NCBI GenBank assembly: GCA_013036995.1
Contig: JAAOXG010000004.1
Coordinates: 1 to 63,289, forward strand
Source of the DNA: Lacrimispora defluvii
GTDB taxonomy: Bacteria > Bacillota > Clostridia > Lachnospirales > Lachnospiraceae
Direction: 5' to 3'
Length of the DNA stretch: 63,289 nt
The notes below the pieces were generated by a model. The model was not told where the DNA came from, did no database searches, and was given only the letters and a program-made list of their open reading frames with translations. Made by a program: the position numbers and the translations under genes. How positions within the stretch are numbered: the stretch's first letter is position 1; every line of letters begins with the position of its first letter. Shown piece by piece: positions 29,409 to 38,456 of the stretch.

Positions 29409-29424
29409 TGTTTCACGTGAAACA
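29409..29424. promoter_or_regulatory. parS site 3
   Basis: A third perfect TGTTTCACGTGAAACA, in the parA upstream region, again followed by a T run (TTTTTT from 29425). It is about 130 bp upstream of the parA start. Confidence 0.95.
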
Positions 29425-29536
29425 TTTTTTGTAATTTCTGTATTTTTTTACATGAAACCATAGGAAAAAAAAATAAAGTATGTTATACTCTAATTTGAAC
29501 TGCATTTCCGGACGTTGTAACAGGAGAAAATTAAAA

Positions 29537-30307
29537 ATGGGAAGAATCATTGCGATAGCAAACCAGAAGGGCGGAGTTGGTAAAACAACAACCGCAATAA
29601 ACCTATCAGCTTGTCTTGCAGAATCAGGACAACGGGTATTAGCTGTGGATTTTGATCCACAGGGAAACGAAACCAGCGGACTTGGCATGGAAAAGTCAAC
29701 AATTGAGCGGACTGTTTATGATCTGCTGGTTGGAGAATGTGAGATAGAAGAATGTTTGATACCTAACGTTCAGGAAAATCTGGATTTATTGCCATCAAAC
29801 GTGGATCTGGCAGGAGCTGAAATTGAACTGCTGGAAATTGAGAATAAGGAGATACTCCTTAAGTCATATCTTGAAAAAGTCAAGAAAAACTATGATTTTA
29901 TCATTATAGATTGTCCACCGTCATTGAGTCTATTGACAATTAATGCCTTAACAGCAGCTAATACCGTTCTAGTACCCATCCAGTGTGAATATTATGCATT
30001 GGAAGGCCTTAGTCAGGTATTAAAGACAGTAAATTTAGTAAAAAAGAAATTGAATCCTTCCCTTGAAATGGAGGGAGTGGTATTTACCATGTATGATGCA
30101 AGAACAAATCTTTCATTGGAAGTCGTTGAAAGTGTAAAAAATAATTTAAATCAGAATATATATAAAACAATCATACCCAGAAATGTCAGACTGGCAGAGG
30201 CTCCCAGCCATGGAATGCCGATCAATTTATATGATTCCAGATCAGCGGGAGCAGAAAGCTACCGGTTACTGGCGGCAGAAGTTATCAGCAGAGGAGAAGA
30301 GATCTAG
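29537..30307 (+). CDS. parA: Chromosome partitioning ATPase ParA (Soj)
   Basis: 256 residues. The deviant Walker A is NQKGGVGKTTT near residue 10; Walker B-like DCPPSLSLLTINAL near residue 125. It works with ParB-parS in origin segregation and modulates DnaA in Bacillus. I chose the ATG at 29537 after CAGGAG; the frame opens upstream at 29480 but those residues are not family-like. Two bases separate it from parB. Confidence 0.96.
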   Translation: MGRIIAIANQKGGVGKTTTAINLSACLAESGQRVLAVDFDPQGNETSGLGMEKSTIERTVYDLLVGECEIEECLIPNVQENLDLLPSNVDLAGAEIELLEIENKEILLKSYLEKVKKNYDFIIIDCPPSLSLLTINALTAANTVLVPIQCEYYALEGLSQVLKTVNLVKKKLNPSLEMEGVVFTMYDARTNLSLEVVESVKNNLNQNIYKTIIPRNVRLAEAPSHGMPINLYDSRSAGAESYRLLAAEVISRGEEI

Positions 30308-30309
30308 AT

Positions 30310-31254
30310 ATGGCAAAGAGAACAGGTTTAGGGAAAGGCCTTGGCGCAATTTTTGGAGATGAAGTAATGGAATCTGCAGCAGAAGAGCAGGAAATGAAGA
30401 ATCATAAAGAAGCAGAACATACAACTCCAGTACCGGAAAAAGAGAAAGTTGATTCGGAAACTGGGAAAGAGATGTTTTTGAAAATTTCAATGGTTGAGCC
30501 TAACCATAATCAGCCAAGGAAGGAATTCCGTGAAGAAGCGTTAGTAGAATTGGCTGAATCCATGAAGGAGTATGGTGTATTACAACCACTTTTAGTACAA
30601 AAAAAAGGCGAATACTATGAAATTATCGCTGGTGAACGCAGATGGCGGGCAGCCAAACTGGCTGGCTTAAAAGAAGTACCGGTAGTAATACGGGAATATA
30701 CAAAGCAGCAATCCATGGAAATAGCATTGATTGAAAATGTTCAAAGGGAAGATTTAAATCCCATTGAAGAAGCCAGAGCTTATTCTATCCTGATGCAGGA
30801 ATTTGGTTTGAAGCAGGAAGAAATAGCAGCACGTGTAGCTAAAAATAGGGTTACCATAACTAATAGTATGCGGTTATTAAAGCTGGATGAACGAATTCAG
30901 GAGATGCTGATACAGGATCAGATCAGCAGCGGTCATGCAAGAGCTTTACTGGCAGTGGAAGATGGAGATTTGCAATATCAGCTTGCTGGTAAAATTGTAG
31001 CTGAAAATATGAGTGTCCGGGAAGTAGAGAAACTTGTAAAATCCTTATCAAAAAAGAAAGAACCAAAGGAAGTAAAAGAAGAGGATGAAAGTATTTCACT
31101 GATATTCCGGGAGCTGGAAGATCGAATGAAAACTGCTATGGGTACCAAAGTCAGCATTAACCGAAAAGATAAAAATAAAGGAAGAGTTGAAATTGAGTAC
31201 TATTCTGAGGCAGAATTGGAAAGAATAGTAGAGTTATTAGAATCCATAAGATAA
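30310..31254 (+). CDS. parB: Chromosome partitioning protein ParB (Spo0J)
   Basis: 314 residues. The N-terminus is an acidic linker with the ParA-stimulating start MAKRTGLGKGLGAIFG. The CTPase/parS-spreading domain has GERRWRAAKLAGL and ENVQREDLNPIEEA (about 105-160), then a helix-turn-helix (about 165-210) and a C-terminal dimerisation domain. Its three cognate parS sites lie just upstream. Confidence 0.97.
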   Translation: MAKRTGLGKGLGAIFGDEVMESAAEEQEMKNHKEAEHTTPVPEKEKVDSETGKEMFLKISMVEPNHNQPRKEFREEALVELAESMKEYGVLQPLLVQKKGEYYEIIAGERRWRAAKLAGLKEVPVVIREYTKQQSMEIALIENVQREDLNPIEEARAYSILMQEFGLKQEEIAARVAKNRVTITNSMRLLKLDERIQEMLIQDQISSGHARALLAVEDGDLQYQLAGKIVAENMSVREVEKLVKSLSKKKEPKEVKEEDESISLIFRELEDRMKTAMGTKVSINRKDKNKGRVEIEYYSEAELERIVELLESIR

Positions 31255-31278
31255 CATCATGGAAGTGAGGACGAAAGA

Positions 31279-31785
31279 ATGGATAACAGTATATTAAATC
31301 AGCTGCCGATTGATCCAGCCTTTTTGATCATTGGATTATCCGCGCTTACACTAATATTACTAATTGTCGTAATTATTTGTATGATACAAATGAAAAAATT
31401 GTATCGCAGATATGATTTTTTTATGAGAGGCAAAGATGCGGAGACACTTGAGGGCATTATCATGGAACAGATGGAAGATATTGCCCAGTTAAAATCAGAG
31501 GATCGTGCGAATAAGGACTCTCTGAGAAATACGAATAAAAACTATAGAAGTGCATTCCAGAAGTTTGGTCTTGTAAAATATAACGCATTTAAAGGCATGG
31601 GAGGTAATTTAAGCTTTGCTATGTCATTATTGGATTATACAAACAGTGGATTTGTACTGAACTCAGTTCATAGCAGAGAAGGGTGTTATGTATACATTAA
31701 AGAAGTAGAAAGAGGAGAAACGGAAGTACTTCTTGGTAGTGAAGAAAAAGAAGCTCTGGAACGGGCATTGGGATATCATTCATAA
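31279..31785 (+). CDS. DUF4446 family membrane protein
   Basis: 168 residues. One N-terminal membrane helix (about 15-37, FLIIGLSALTLILLIVVIICMI), then a coiled coil-prone segment (40-95), and the conserved DUF4446 globular part FQKFGLVKYNAFKGMGGNLSF...NSVHSREGCYVYIKEV. It is usually encoded after parB in Clostridia; function unknown. A strong terminator overlaps its stop codon. Confidence 0.85.
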   Translation: MDNSILNQLPIDPAFLIIGLSALTLILLIVVIICMIQMKKLYRRYDFFMRGKDAETLEGIIMEQMEDIAQLKSEDRANKDSLRNTNKNYRSAFQKFGLVKYNAFKGMGGNLSFAMSLLDYTNSGFVLNSVHSREGCYVYIKEVERGETEVLLGSEEKEALERALGYHS

Positions 31786-31812
31786 AAACACGGTTTTTAC
31801 CGTGTTTTTTAT
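31784..31812 (+). terminator. Terminator of the parA-parB operon
   Basis: AAAAACACGG (31784-31793), loop TTTTTA, CCGTGTTTTT (31800-31809), then more T. The stem starts inside the stop codon of the DUF4446 gene. Confidence 0.92.
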
Positions 31813-31857
31813 ATATACGTTTTACGAATCATTATAATAGGAAGAGGAGAAATCAAT

Positions 31858-32253
31858 ATGGAAGAAGTACTTCAGTATTTAAAGGAATGCAAAACGTTTT
31901 ATCTGGCTACCTGCGACGGGGATCAGGCAAGAGTACGCCCCTTTGGAGCAGTATGCCAGTTTGAAGGAAAGATTTATATTATTACCAACAATAAAAAACC
32001 GGTATTTGATCAAATGATGAAAAACCCTAAAATTGAAATCAGCGGAATGAACCACGGGACCTGGATCCGGCTTCAGTGTGAAGCTGTTTTAGATTCCAGA
32101 AGAGAAGCGAGAGTAGCAATGATGGAAGAGTATGGATCAGCTTTAAGCAGAATGTATTCGGTTGACGATAACTTAATGGAAGTATTCTATTTACAAAATG
32201 CCAAAGCTGTAATCCAGTCCCTTACCAGTGAAAAGAAAGAAATTTTGTTTTAA
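31858..32253 (+). CDS. Pyridoxamine 5'-phosphate oxidase-like flavin-binding protein
   Basis: 131 residues forming the FMN-binding split barrel: MEEVLQYLKECKTFYLATCDGDQARVRPFGAV, IYIITNNKKPVFDQMMKNPKIEISGM, and a closing helix. These small proteins bind FMN or related cofactors and their substrate is generally unknown. Start after GAAGAGGAG. It is convergent and directly abutting with the pantothenate kinase gene (adjacent stop codons). Confidence 0.85.
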   Translation: MEEVLQYLKECKTFYLATCDGDQARVRPFGAVCQFEGKIYIITNNKKPVFDQMMKNPKIEISGMNHGTWIRLQCEAVLDSRREARVAMMEEYGSALSRMYSVDDNLMEVFYLQNAKAVIQSLTSEKKEILF

Positions 32254-33096
32254 TTAACGGATCTCTGTCATCTCCAAATGGTGCTCTTCTGTGAGAGCAG
32301 CACCGATGGCAGTACCGTATTCAGCCTGTTCAGGAATAATAAAGTGAACATCAAACATGGTCTCCAGGGATTGAAATATCTCCCTGCACTGAGGAAACTT
32401 AGAAAGATTCCCTGTCATAACAAAGTCATTAATATTGCTGTTTAATGAAGAAAGAATGGCGGATTTTCCTATTACCTGGAGTACCATATGAATGATTCCG
32501 ATTGCAATATCTTCATCTGATACAAAACCTCTCACTTTTCCAAAGTTTGATGCTGTTGCAGATAATGGAAGCCCTGGAAGAGGAGTTCTTGAAATATCCT
32601 GAATCTGTAAGTCGATATTACTTAAAGTTCCTCTGCTGGCCAGATCCATGATATGGGAGATATCCTGGGTTTTTAATAAAAGGCTTGAAAGTCCCAGGAT
32701 GGTTCCTCCGCCGATTCCAATACCTCCGGTATGAACAATGGAATCTCCATTTACCTGCACCAGTGAAGTACCGGTACCCATACTTACCACGATTAAATCT
32801 TTTAATCCGGTAAAATACTGACCACCTAATCCATTGCATGTAAATTCATTCACCTTAAAAGTTGGAATACCATAAAGAGGCTGCTCTACATATGCACTTC
32901 CTACCCCTGTAATCATAATTTTCTCTATTTCATTTAACTGAATGTTGTTATCATAGATAAATTTACCCAGAGCACCAAATAGAGAAGCGATGGGATTATC
33001 TGCTTTCACAAATGTGGGTATTTTCAATTTATGATCCTGAAATCCTACAATCTTCGTTGTACTTCCTCCAAGATCAATTCCAATGGTTATTTTCAT
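32254..33096 (-). CDS. coaW: Type II pantothenate kinase
   Basis: 280 residues of the actin-like (ASKHA) fold. The phosphate-1 loop is GIDLGGSTTKIVGF at the start, GTGTSLVQ is phosphate-2-like, followed by GGTGIGGG-like GGIGIGGGTILGLS. This is the Staphylococcus/eukaryote-type enzyme of coenzyme A synthesis. A TATAAT is visible on the minus strand at 33148-33143 upstream. CoA supply suits the AdhE next door, but a functional link is inference. Confidence 0.88.
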   Translation of the reverse strand: MKITIGIDLGGSTTKIVGFQDHKLKIPTFVKADNPIASLFGALGKFIYDNNIQLNEIEKIMITGVGSAYVEQPLYGIPTFKVNEFTCNGLGGQYFTGLKDLIVVSMGTGTSLVQVNGDSIVHTGGIGIGGGTILGLSSLLLKTQDISHIMDLASRGTLSNIDLQIQDISRTPLPGLPLSATASNFGKVRGFVSDEDIAIGIIHMVLQVIGKSAILSSLNSNINDFVMTGNLSKFPQCREIFQSLETMFDVHFIIPEQAEYGTAIGAALTEEHHLEMTEIR

Positions 33097-33424
33097 ATAT
33101 GTCCCCTTAAATCACCTTATCTAATTAACCTGCCCGGACCTTATTATAGCAGGTAGTAAGGCTAACTATACCATATTTATAGGTAAATGCCAAGTTCTTA
33201 AATGTGTTCATAGAAGCAGGGCAGAATCATATAATTTCTTTATTTTATTTGAGATAAAAATAAGGAAAAAACAGGATATAGCGGTTTATTGATTATTCTG
33301 AATCATTATCAACCCTTATAAACCCTTGTTTTATAAGATTTATAAGATTGAGACCAATCCTTATATAAGTAAAAAAATATTTATAAAAATTAGATAAAAA
33401 ATATATCGATTGGTGTATATTTTT
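33097..33424. other. Gene-free spacer between coaW and adhE
   Basis: A very AT-rich stretch with the coaW promoter at its left end (TATAAT, minus strand, 33148-33143) and no open frame that looks coding. Repeated TTATAA/CTTATA tracts (about 33300-33380) are low-complexity. No riboswitch or Rex-type site was recognised with confidence. Confidence 0.6.
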
Positions 33425-33466
33425 GTGAGTTCTCACATTGACAAAAAAATAACGATAGAATATAAT
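33425..33466 (+). promoter_or_regulatory. adhE promoter with adjacent inverted repeat
   Basis: TTGACA (33438-33443), exactly 17 bp, TATAAT (33461-33466): a full consensus sigma-A promoter. Directly in front lies GTGAG-TT-CTCAC (33425-33436), an operator-like inverted repeat. The leader to the ATG is about 70 bases and contains GATCG...CGATC arms (33478-33500). Confidence 0.88.
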
Positions 33467-33544
33467 AAGATCATAAAGATCGTTAAAAAAATATCGATCA
33501 AATAACCAATGGGATTGATACTTATAAAATGGAGGAAATTCAAG

Positions 33545-36160
33545 ATGGCAAAAAAAGAAGAACTGGTTAAGGTTCCCCAGATAATTGATAGTGTAGATAC
33601 CCTGATCGCAAAAATGGAGGCAATGAGAGAAGCTCAGAGAGTATTCGCAACCTTCACTCAGGAGCAGGTTGATAAAATCTTTTATGAAGCAGCCAGTGCT
33701 GCAAATAAATTAAGAATCCCTCTTGCAAAGATGGCTGTCGAAGAGACCGGGATGGGCGTTGCAGAGGATAAAGTAATTAAGAACAATTACGCAGCTGAGT
33801 ATATTTATAATTCTTATAAAGATACAAAGACCTGCGGTGTGATTGAAGAGGATAAGGCTTTTGGTATTAAGAAAATTGCTGAACCAATCGGACTGGTAGC
33901 AGCTGTTATTCCGACTACAAACCCGACTTCAACTGCTATATTTAAAACCTTAATCAGCTTAAAAACCAGAAATGCAATTATCATTTCCCCACACCCAAGA
34001 GCAAAGAACTGTACAATAGCAGCTGCTAAAGTAGTTCTTGATGCGGCTGTCAAAGCAGGAGCTCCAGAAGGAATTATTGGATGGATTGATGTACCGTCAC
34101 TTGAATTAACCAACGAGGTTATGAGAAGTGCAGATATCATTCTTGCAACTGGCGGACCTGGAATGGTAAAAGCAGCTTATTCCTCCGGCAAGCCGGCTCT
34201 GGGCGTTGGTGCAGGTAATACACCGGTTATTATTGATGATACAGCAGATGTTAAGATGGCAGTCAACTCCATCATTCATTCCAAAACATTTGATAACGGT
34301 ATGATTTGTGCTTCTGAGCAGTCTGTTACTGTTCTTGAAAAGGTTTATGATGCGGTTAAGAAGGAATTTGCAGCAAGAGGCTGCTACTTCTTAAAAGGCG
34401 ATGAGATTGAGAAAGTACGTAAAACCATTATTATCAATGGTGCTTTAAATGCAAAGATTGTTGGTCAGAAAGCTCATACCATTGCCAAGCTTGCTGGTGT
34501 TGAAGTTCCGGAATCAACTAAGATCTTAATTGGTGAAGTGGAAAGCGTACATCTTGAGGAAGAATTTGCACATGAAAAGCTGTCTCCGGTTCTGGCTATG
34601 TATAAGGCTAAAACCTTTGATGAGGCAATTGAAAAGGCAGAACAGCTGGTTGCAGACGGTGGTTATGGCCATACAGCTTCTCTGTATGTAAATGTGAATG
34701 AAACTGAAAAGATGGCAAAACATGCAGCTGCAATGAAAACCTGCCGTATTCTTGTTAATACACCATCTTCTCACGGCGGTATCGGTGATATCTATAACTT
34801 TAAGTTACAGCCATCTCTGACTCTGGGCTGCGGTTCCTGGGGAGGAAACTCTGTTTCTGAAAATGTAGGTGTGAAGCATCTGCTGAATATTAAAACCGTT
34901 GCTGAGAGGAGAGAGAACATGCTGTGGTTCAGAAATCCGGAGAAAGTTTATTTCAAAAAAGGCTGTATGCCAGTTGCGCTTAGTGAGTTAAAAGATGTTT
35001 ATAACAAAAAGAGAGCATTTGTAGTAACAGACTCTTTCCTTTATATGAATGGTTATACAAAGGCAATTACCGACAAACTCAATGAAATGGGTATTGTTTA
35101 TACTGTATTCTCAGATGTTCAGCCTGACCCGACTCTTGCAAATGCTGAGGCCGGTGCAGCAGCTATGAAGGCATTCCAGCCAGATACAATTATTGCTCTG
35201 GGCGGCGGTTCCGCTATGGATGCTGCGAAGATCATGTGGGTTATGTATGAGCATCCGGAAGTGGATTTCCAGGATATGGCAATGCGCTTTATGGATATCC
35301 GTAAGAGAGTTTACACATTCCCGAAGATGGGCGAGAAAGCTTATTTTGTAGCAATCCCAACTTCTTCCGGTACAGGTTCTGAAGTAACTTCTTTCGCTGT
35401 TATTACAGACCAGAACACTGGAGTAAAATATCCGCTTGCAGATTACCAGTTAATGCCCAATATGTCTATCGTTGATGCAGACAATATGATGAGCCAGCCT
35501 AAGGGTCTGACCAGTGCTTCTGGTATTGATGTTATGACTCATGCTCTGGAGGCATATGCTTCTGTTATGGCTTCTGACTACACAGACGGCCTTGCACTGA
35601 AAGCAATGAAGAATGTATTTGAATATCTGCCAACTGCTTATAATGACGGAACCAATGTTGAAGCAAGATGCAAGATGGCTGATGCTTCCTGTATGGCTGG
35701 TATGGCATTTAACAATGCATTCTTAGGAGTTTGCCACTCTATGGCTCATAAATTAGGAGCTTACCACCATATTCCTCACGGTGTGGCAAATGCACTGTTA
35801 ATCACTCTGGTTATGGAGTTTAATGCTTCTGAAGTTCCGGCTAAGATGGGAACATTCCCGCAGTATCAGTATCCCCATACACTGGCCAGATATGCAGAAT
35901 GCGCACGCTTCTGTGGAGTGGAAGGCAAGGATGATGCGGAAGTATTTAAAAAATTCCTTGTTAAGGTTGAGGAATTAAAGAAGGCAGTAGGCATTAAAGC
36001 AACTATTAAAGATTACGGCGTAGATGAGAAGTATTTCTTAGATACACTTGACGAGATGGTTGAAAATGCATTTGATGATCAGTGTACCGGTGCAAACCCA
36101 AGATATCCGCTGTTCAGTGAAATTAAGGAAATGTATTTAAAGGCTTACTACGGTAAATAA
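33545..36160 (+). CDS. adhE: Bifunctional acetaldehyde-CoA/alcohol dehydrogenase AdhE
   Basis: 871 residues. The N-terminal CoA-acylating aldehyde dehydrogenase domain (about 1-440) has the catalytic cysteine in NGMICASEQSV. The C-terminal iron-dependent alcohol dehydrogenase (about 460-865) has GGGSAMDAAKIMWV, the HALEAYASVMAS block and the metal-binding HSMAHKLGAYHHIPHG. It reduces acetyl-CoA to ethanol in two NADH-dependent steps and forms spirosomes in other species. I chose the ATG at 33545 after TGGAGGAAA rather than an upstream frame opening at 33509. Confidence 0.98.
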   Translation: MAKKEELVKVPQIIDSVDTLIAKMEAMREAQRVFATFTQEQVDKIFYEAASAANKLRIPLAKMAVEETGMGVAEDKVIKNNYAAEYIYNSYKDTKTCGVIEEDKAFGIKKIAEPIGLVAAVIPTTNPTSTAIFKTLISLKTRNAIIISPHPRAKNCTIAAAKVVLDAAVKAGAPEGIIGWIDVPSLELTNEVMRSADIILATGGPGMVKAAYSSGKPALGVGAGNTPVIIDDTADVKMAVNSIIHSKTFDNGMICASEQSVTVLEKVYDAVKKEFAARGCYFLKGDEIEKVRKTIIINGALNAKIVGQKAHTIAKLAGVEVPESTKILIGEVESVHLEEEFAHEKLSPVLAMYKAKTFDEAIEKAEQLVADGGYGHTASLYVNVNETEKMAKHAAAMKTCRILVNTPSSHGGIGDIYNFKLQPSLTLGCGSWGGNSVSENVGVKHLLNIKTVAERRENMLWFRNPEKVYFKKGCMPVALSELKDVYNKKRAFVVTDSFLYMNGYTKAITDKLNEMGIVYTVFSDVQPDPTLANAEAGAAAMKAFQPDTIIALGGGSAMDAAKIMWVMYEHPEVDFQDMAMRFMDIRKRVYTFPKMGEKAYFVAIPTSSGTGSEVTSFAVITDQNTGVKYPLADYQLMPNMSIVDADNMMSQPKGLTSASGIDVMTHALEAYASVMASDYTDGLALKAMKNVFEYLPTAYNDGTNVEARCKMADASCMAGMAFNNAFLGVCHSMAHKLGAYHHIPHGVANALLITLVMEFNASEVPAKMGTFPQYQYPHTLARYAECARFCGVEGKDDAEVFKKFLVKVEELKKAVGIKATIKDYGVDEKYFLDTLDEMVENAFDDQCTGANPRYPLFSEIKEMYLKAYYGK

Positions 36161-36210
36161 ATATAAACCGGGAAAGAGATCATAACAGGATCTTTTGACA
36201 GGACAATCAA

Positions 36211-36256
36211 TAAAAGAGAATGGATTTGGAGTTTATCAAATCTGTTCTCTTTTTTT
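36211..36256 (+). terminator. adhE terminator
   Basis: AAAGAGAA-tg-GATTTG pairs with CAAATC-tg-TTCTCTTT around a short loop, ending in a run of T (36248-36256). Confidence 0.85.
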
Positions 36257-36283
36257 ATGCCACAAAATATTAAGTAGATTTTC

Positions 36284-37114
36284 TTAGAACCAGGCTGCCG
36301 GACGGCTTAGATTGTAAGGTAGTCTGGTGTTTTTATTTCCAATTGCAGAGTTGATTTGCATCTGTGTTAAAAATATACACTCACTTAAATCCGTATCTTT
36401 AACGTTGGCATCACGAATGTCAGCACCTAAAAAATTGGTTTTCTTCAAACTGCAGCCTGTAAAATTGCATGCAATCATCAGTGACATACTGAAATCTTTT
36501 CCGTCCAGATTTGCTTTTTTAAAATTTTTCCCCAGATACATCATATCTGAATGCCTGCTTGGTGATGTACTGGTTGATATAGCGCTGCTTATTTGTTTTA
36601 AAACGGTATTTACTTTTAAACGGTATGCTGAAAGGTCTGTCTTTGAACAATTTTCTGGAAGCATATCTGCTATCTGTTCATTTTCCTGTATCAGTTCATC
36701 TATGGTTAATTTCAATTTATTATCGGATGTTAACTGAAATGCTTCCACCAAATACCATAGCATCTGATGAAGCTGAAATACAATCATAAACGTTTCAAAT
36801 ATTATGTCTGCCTGATTGGGATTTGTTTTCCAGGTGCCATTTGTGAGACAGAGTTGAGTGGCTCTTTGTCCTGCACCGAAACAGTCATAAGCAATACAGC
36901 CTTTGTAATTTTTTTCACTTAGCTTGGAATGTATGTTACATCCATAATCAGAGTTGAGATATGCGCACGAGATTCCAGCCGCTTTATTTGCAGGGAATCC
37001 ATCTGTCTTTGTGCAGTATAAAGAAACACAGCATAAACCGCTGCAATCTTTACAATCTATTTTTAGTTTTAACGTGTAATCAGCGTATTTGTTTTCTGTT
37101 TTTTTATTTGTCAA
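36284..37114 (-). CDS. Cysteine-rich pentapeptide-repeat protein
   Basis: 276 residues. The N-terminal part (about 15-85) is cysteine-rich, with CKDCSGLCCVSLYC and later CAYL, CNIH and CIAYDCFG, suggesting a metal or Fe-S site. The middle is helical. The C-terminal part (about 195-265) is a pentapeptide-repeat right-handed helix: KKANLDGKDFS, NFTGCSLKKTNFLGADIRDANVKDTDLSECIF. The start is a TTG at 37114. Function unknown; pentapeptide proteins often mimic DNA, but nothing here proves that. Confidence 0.8.
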   Translation of the reverse strand: MTNKKTENKYADYTLKLKIDCKDCSGLCCVSLYCTKTDGFPANKAAGISCAYLNSDYGCNIHSKLSEKNYKGCIAYDCFGAGQRATQLCLTNGTWKTNPNQADIIFETFMIVFQLHQMLWYLVEAFQLTSDNKLKLTIDELIQENEQIADMLPENCSKTDLSAYRLKVNTVLKQISSAISTSTSPSRHSDMMYLGKNFKKANLDGKDFSMSLMIACNFTGCSLKKTNFLGADIRDANVKDTDLSECIFLTQMQINSAIGNKNTRLPYNLSRPAAWF

Positions 37115-37261
37115 TTTGTCGCCGCCTTAAAAAATCTTTATATTTAATTTACTGTCTTTTGGTGGATATTATATCATAGGTGCTGGTCTATTACCATTCT
37201 CTTTATTCCATAAACAGTAGGATCATAATTTGTTGAATTTTTACTTGATTTATATATCAAT

Positions 37262-37273
37262 ATGATATATCAT
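37262..37273. promoter_or_regulatory. Palindrome upstream of the PadR gene
   Basis: ATGATATATCAT, a perfect 12-bp palindrome within a TATATAT-rich tract, 30 bp before the PadR start. PadR regulators commonly control themselves from AT-rich palindromes; autoregulation is inferred. Confidence 0.5.
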
Positions 37274-37302
37274 TATGTTATATAAATGTGGGAGGTATAC
37301 AA

Positions 37303-37866
37303 ATGAAGGAGAACACTGGAAAGTCAAAATATGTAATACTGGGAATGCTTGCCCGTATGCCGCTGACTGGTTACACTATTAAGAAATGGCTTGAAAATGA
37401 ATACAGTCATTTTTGGCAGGAAAGCTATGGACAGATATATCCCACTTTAAAGGTACTGGTTGCCCAGGGATTAGCTGTCTGCTCGGACAAAGGAGAACAT
37501 GGTAACGGACGGGGACAAATCGTATACAGCATTACCGAAGCTGGGAGAAAAGAACTTTCGGAATGGCTGCGCGAGAAACCGGAGATCGAAAAGCTACGTT
37601 ATGAAATACTACTTAAGGTCTCTTTTGGAGAGAATACTGAATCGGAAGTGTTAATCGGACATCTGGATGATTTTATCAGGAGAAATGAAGAACTGGTAAA
37701 AGAAATGAAAGACTGTATGGAGAATCTTAGCCAGTTAACGGGTGAGGGGATTGATTGTACTTATAGCTACCTGACTGCGCTGTGTGGTGTACATGTTTAT
37801 TCTGCAATGAAAGATTGGGCTTTAGAAGCTAAGAAAATTATAACTGAGAAAGGGGAATCATTATGA
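37303..37866 (+). CDS. PadR-family transcriptional regulator
   Basis: 187 residues. N-terminal winged helix (about 8-90): YVILGMLARMPLTGYTIKKWLE and FWQESYGQIYPTLKVLVAQGLAV, then a C-terminal helical dimerisation part of the Vir (PadR C-terminal) type. ATG 37303 follows GGGAGG; an in-frame GTG at 37288 would place the ribosome site inside the gene. It overlaps the flavodoxin gene by four bases, so it likely controls it. Confidence 0.92.
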   Translation: MKENTGKSKYVILGMLARMPLTGYTIKKWLENEYSHFWQESYGQIYPTLKVLVAQGLAVCSDKGEHGNGRGQIVYSITEAGRKELSEWLREKPEIEKLRYEILLKVSFGENTESEVLIGHLDDFIRRNEELVKEMKDCMENLSQLTGEGIDCTYSYLTALCGVHVYSAMKDWALEAKKIITEKGESL

Positions 37867-38339
37867 AGAGTGCTGTAGTTGTATATTTTTCATTTGATGG
37901 TAATACAAAATTAATAGCGGAAAAAATAGGAGAGACATTAAATGCGGATGTTGTTGAGTTAAAGACAAGTAAGAAGTATCCGACAGAGGGGATTGGTAAG
38001 TATTTTTGGGGCGGAAAAAGTGTTGTTTTTGGAGATAAGCCGACGTTGACAAACGAAAGCATTGATCTGAGCCGTTATGAAACAATTATCATTGGAACAC
38101 CGGTTTGGGCGGGATCATTTGCTCCACCGATCAGAAGTTTTGTTAACGATTATAAGATTGTTAATAAAAAAATTGCAATATTTGCAAGCCATGGCGGGGG
38201 AGGTGCAGCAAAGTGTTTTGCAAAGCTAAAGGAGGCTTTGCCAGAGAACAAATTTGTAGGTGAGATTGCATTTGTGGAACCTAAGAAAAATCCCGAATGC
38301 ATTGACAGCGCTGCAAAGTGGGCTGCAACGCTGTCATAA
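37863..38339 (+). CDS. Flavodoxin family protein
   Basis: 158 residues. The phosphate-binding FMN loop is YFSFDGNTKLIAEKIGE at the start; GTPVWAGSFAPPIRSF and FASHGGGGAAKCF are the later FMN-contacting loops. It is a small electron carrier or quinone/FMN oxidoreductase. Translationally coupled to the PadR gene (ATGA overlap). Confidence 0.9.
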   Translation: MKSAVVVYFSFDGNTKLIAEKIGETLNADVVELKTSKKYPTEGIGKYFWGGKSVVFGDKPTLTNESIDLSRYETIIIGTPVWAGSFAPPIRSFVNDYKIVNKKIAIFASHGGGGAAKCFAKLKEALPENKFVGEIAFVEPKKNPECIDSAAKWAATLS

Positions 38340-38456
38340 GTCAGTGGTTGTTTATTTCGGATTTAACCTTAAAAGAGACGCAATGGTAAGGGTATAATTC
38401 CTGTATGTTATTATCCAAAATAGAGAACTATTATGCAATAATTGAGGTGACAAACT

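Noticed and set aside
33425-33505. Rex operator in front of adhE
   Set aside because: Expected from biology, but TTGTTAA...TTAACAA is not present; the repeats seen differ.
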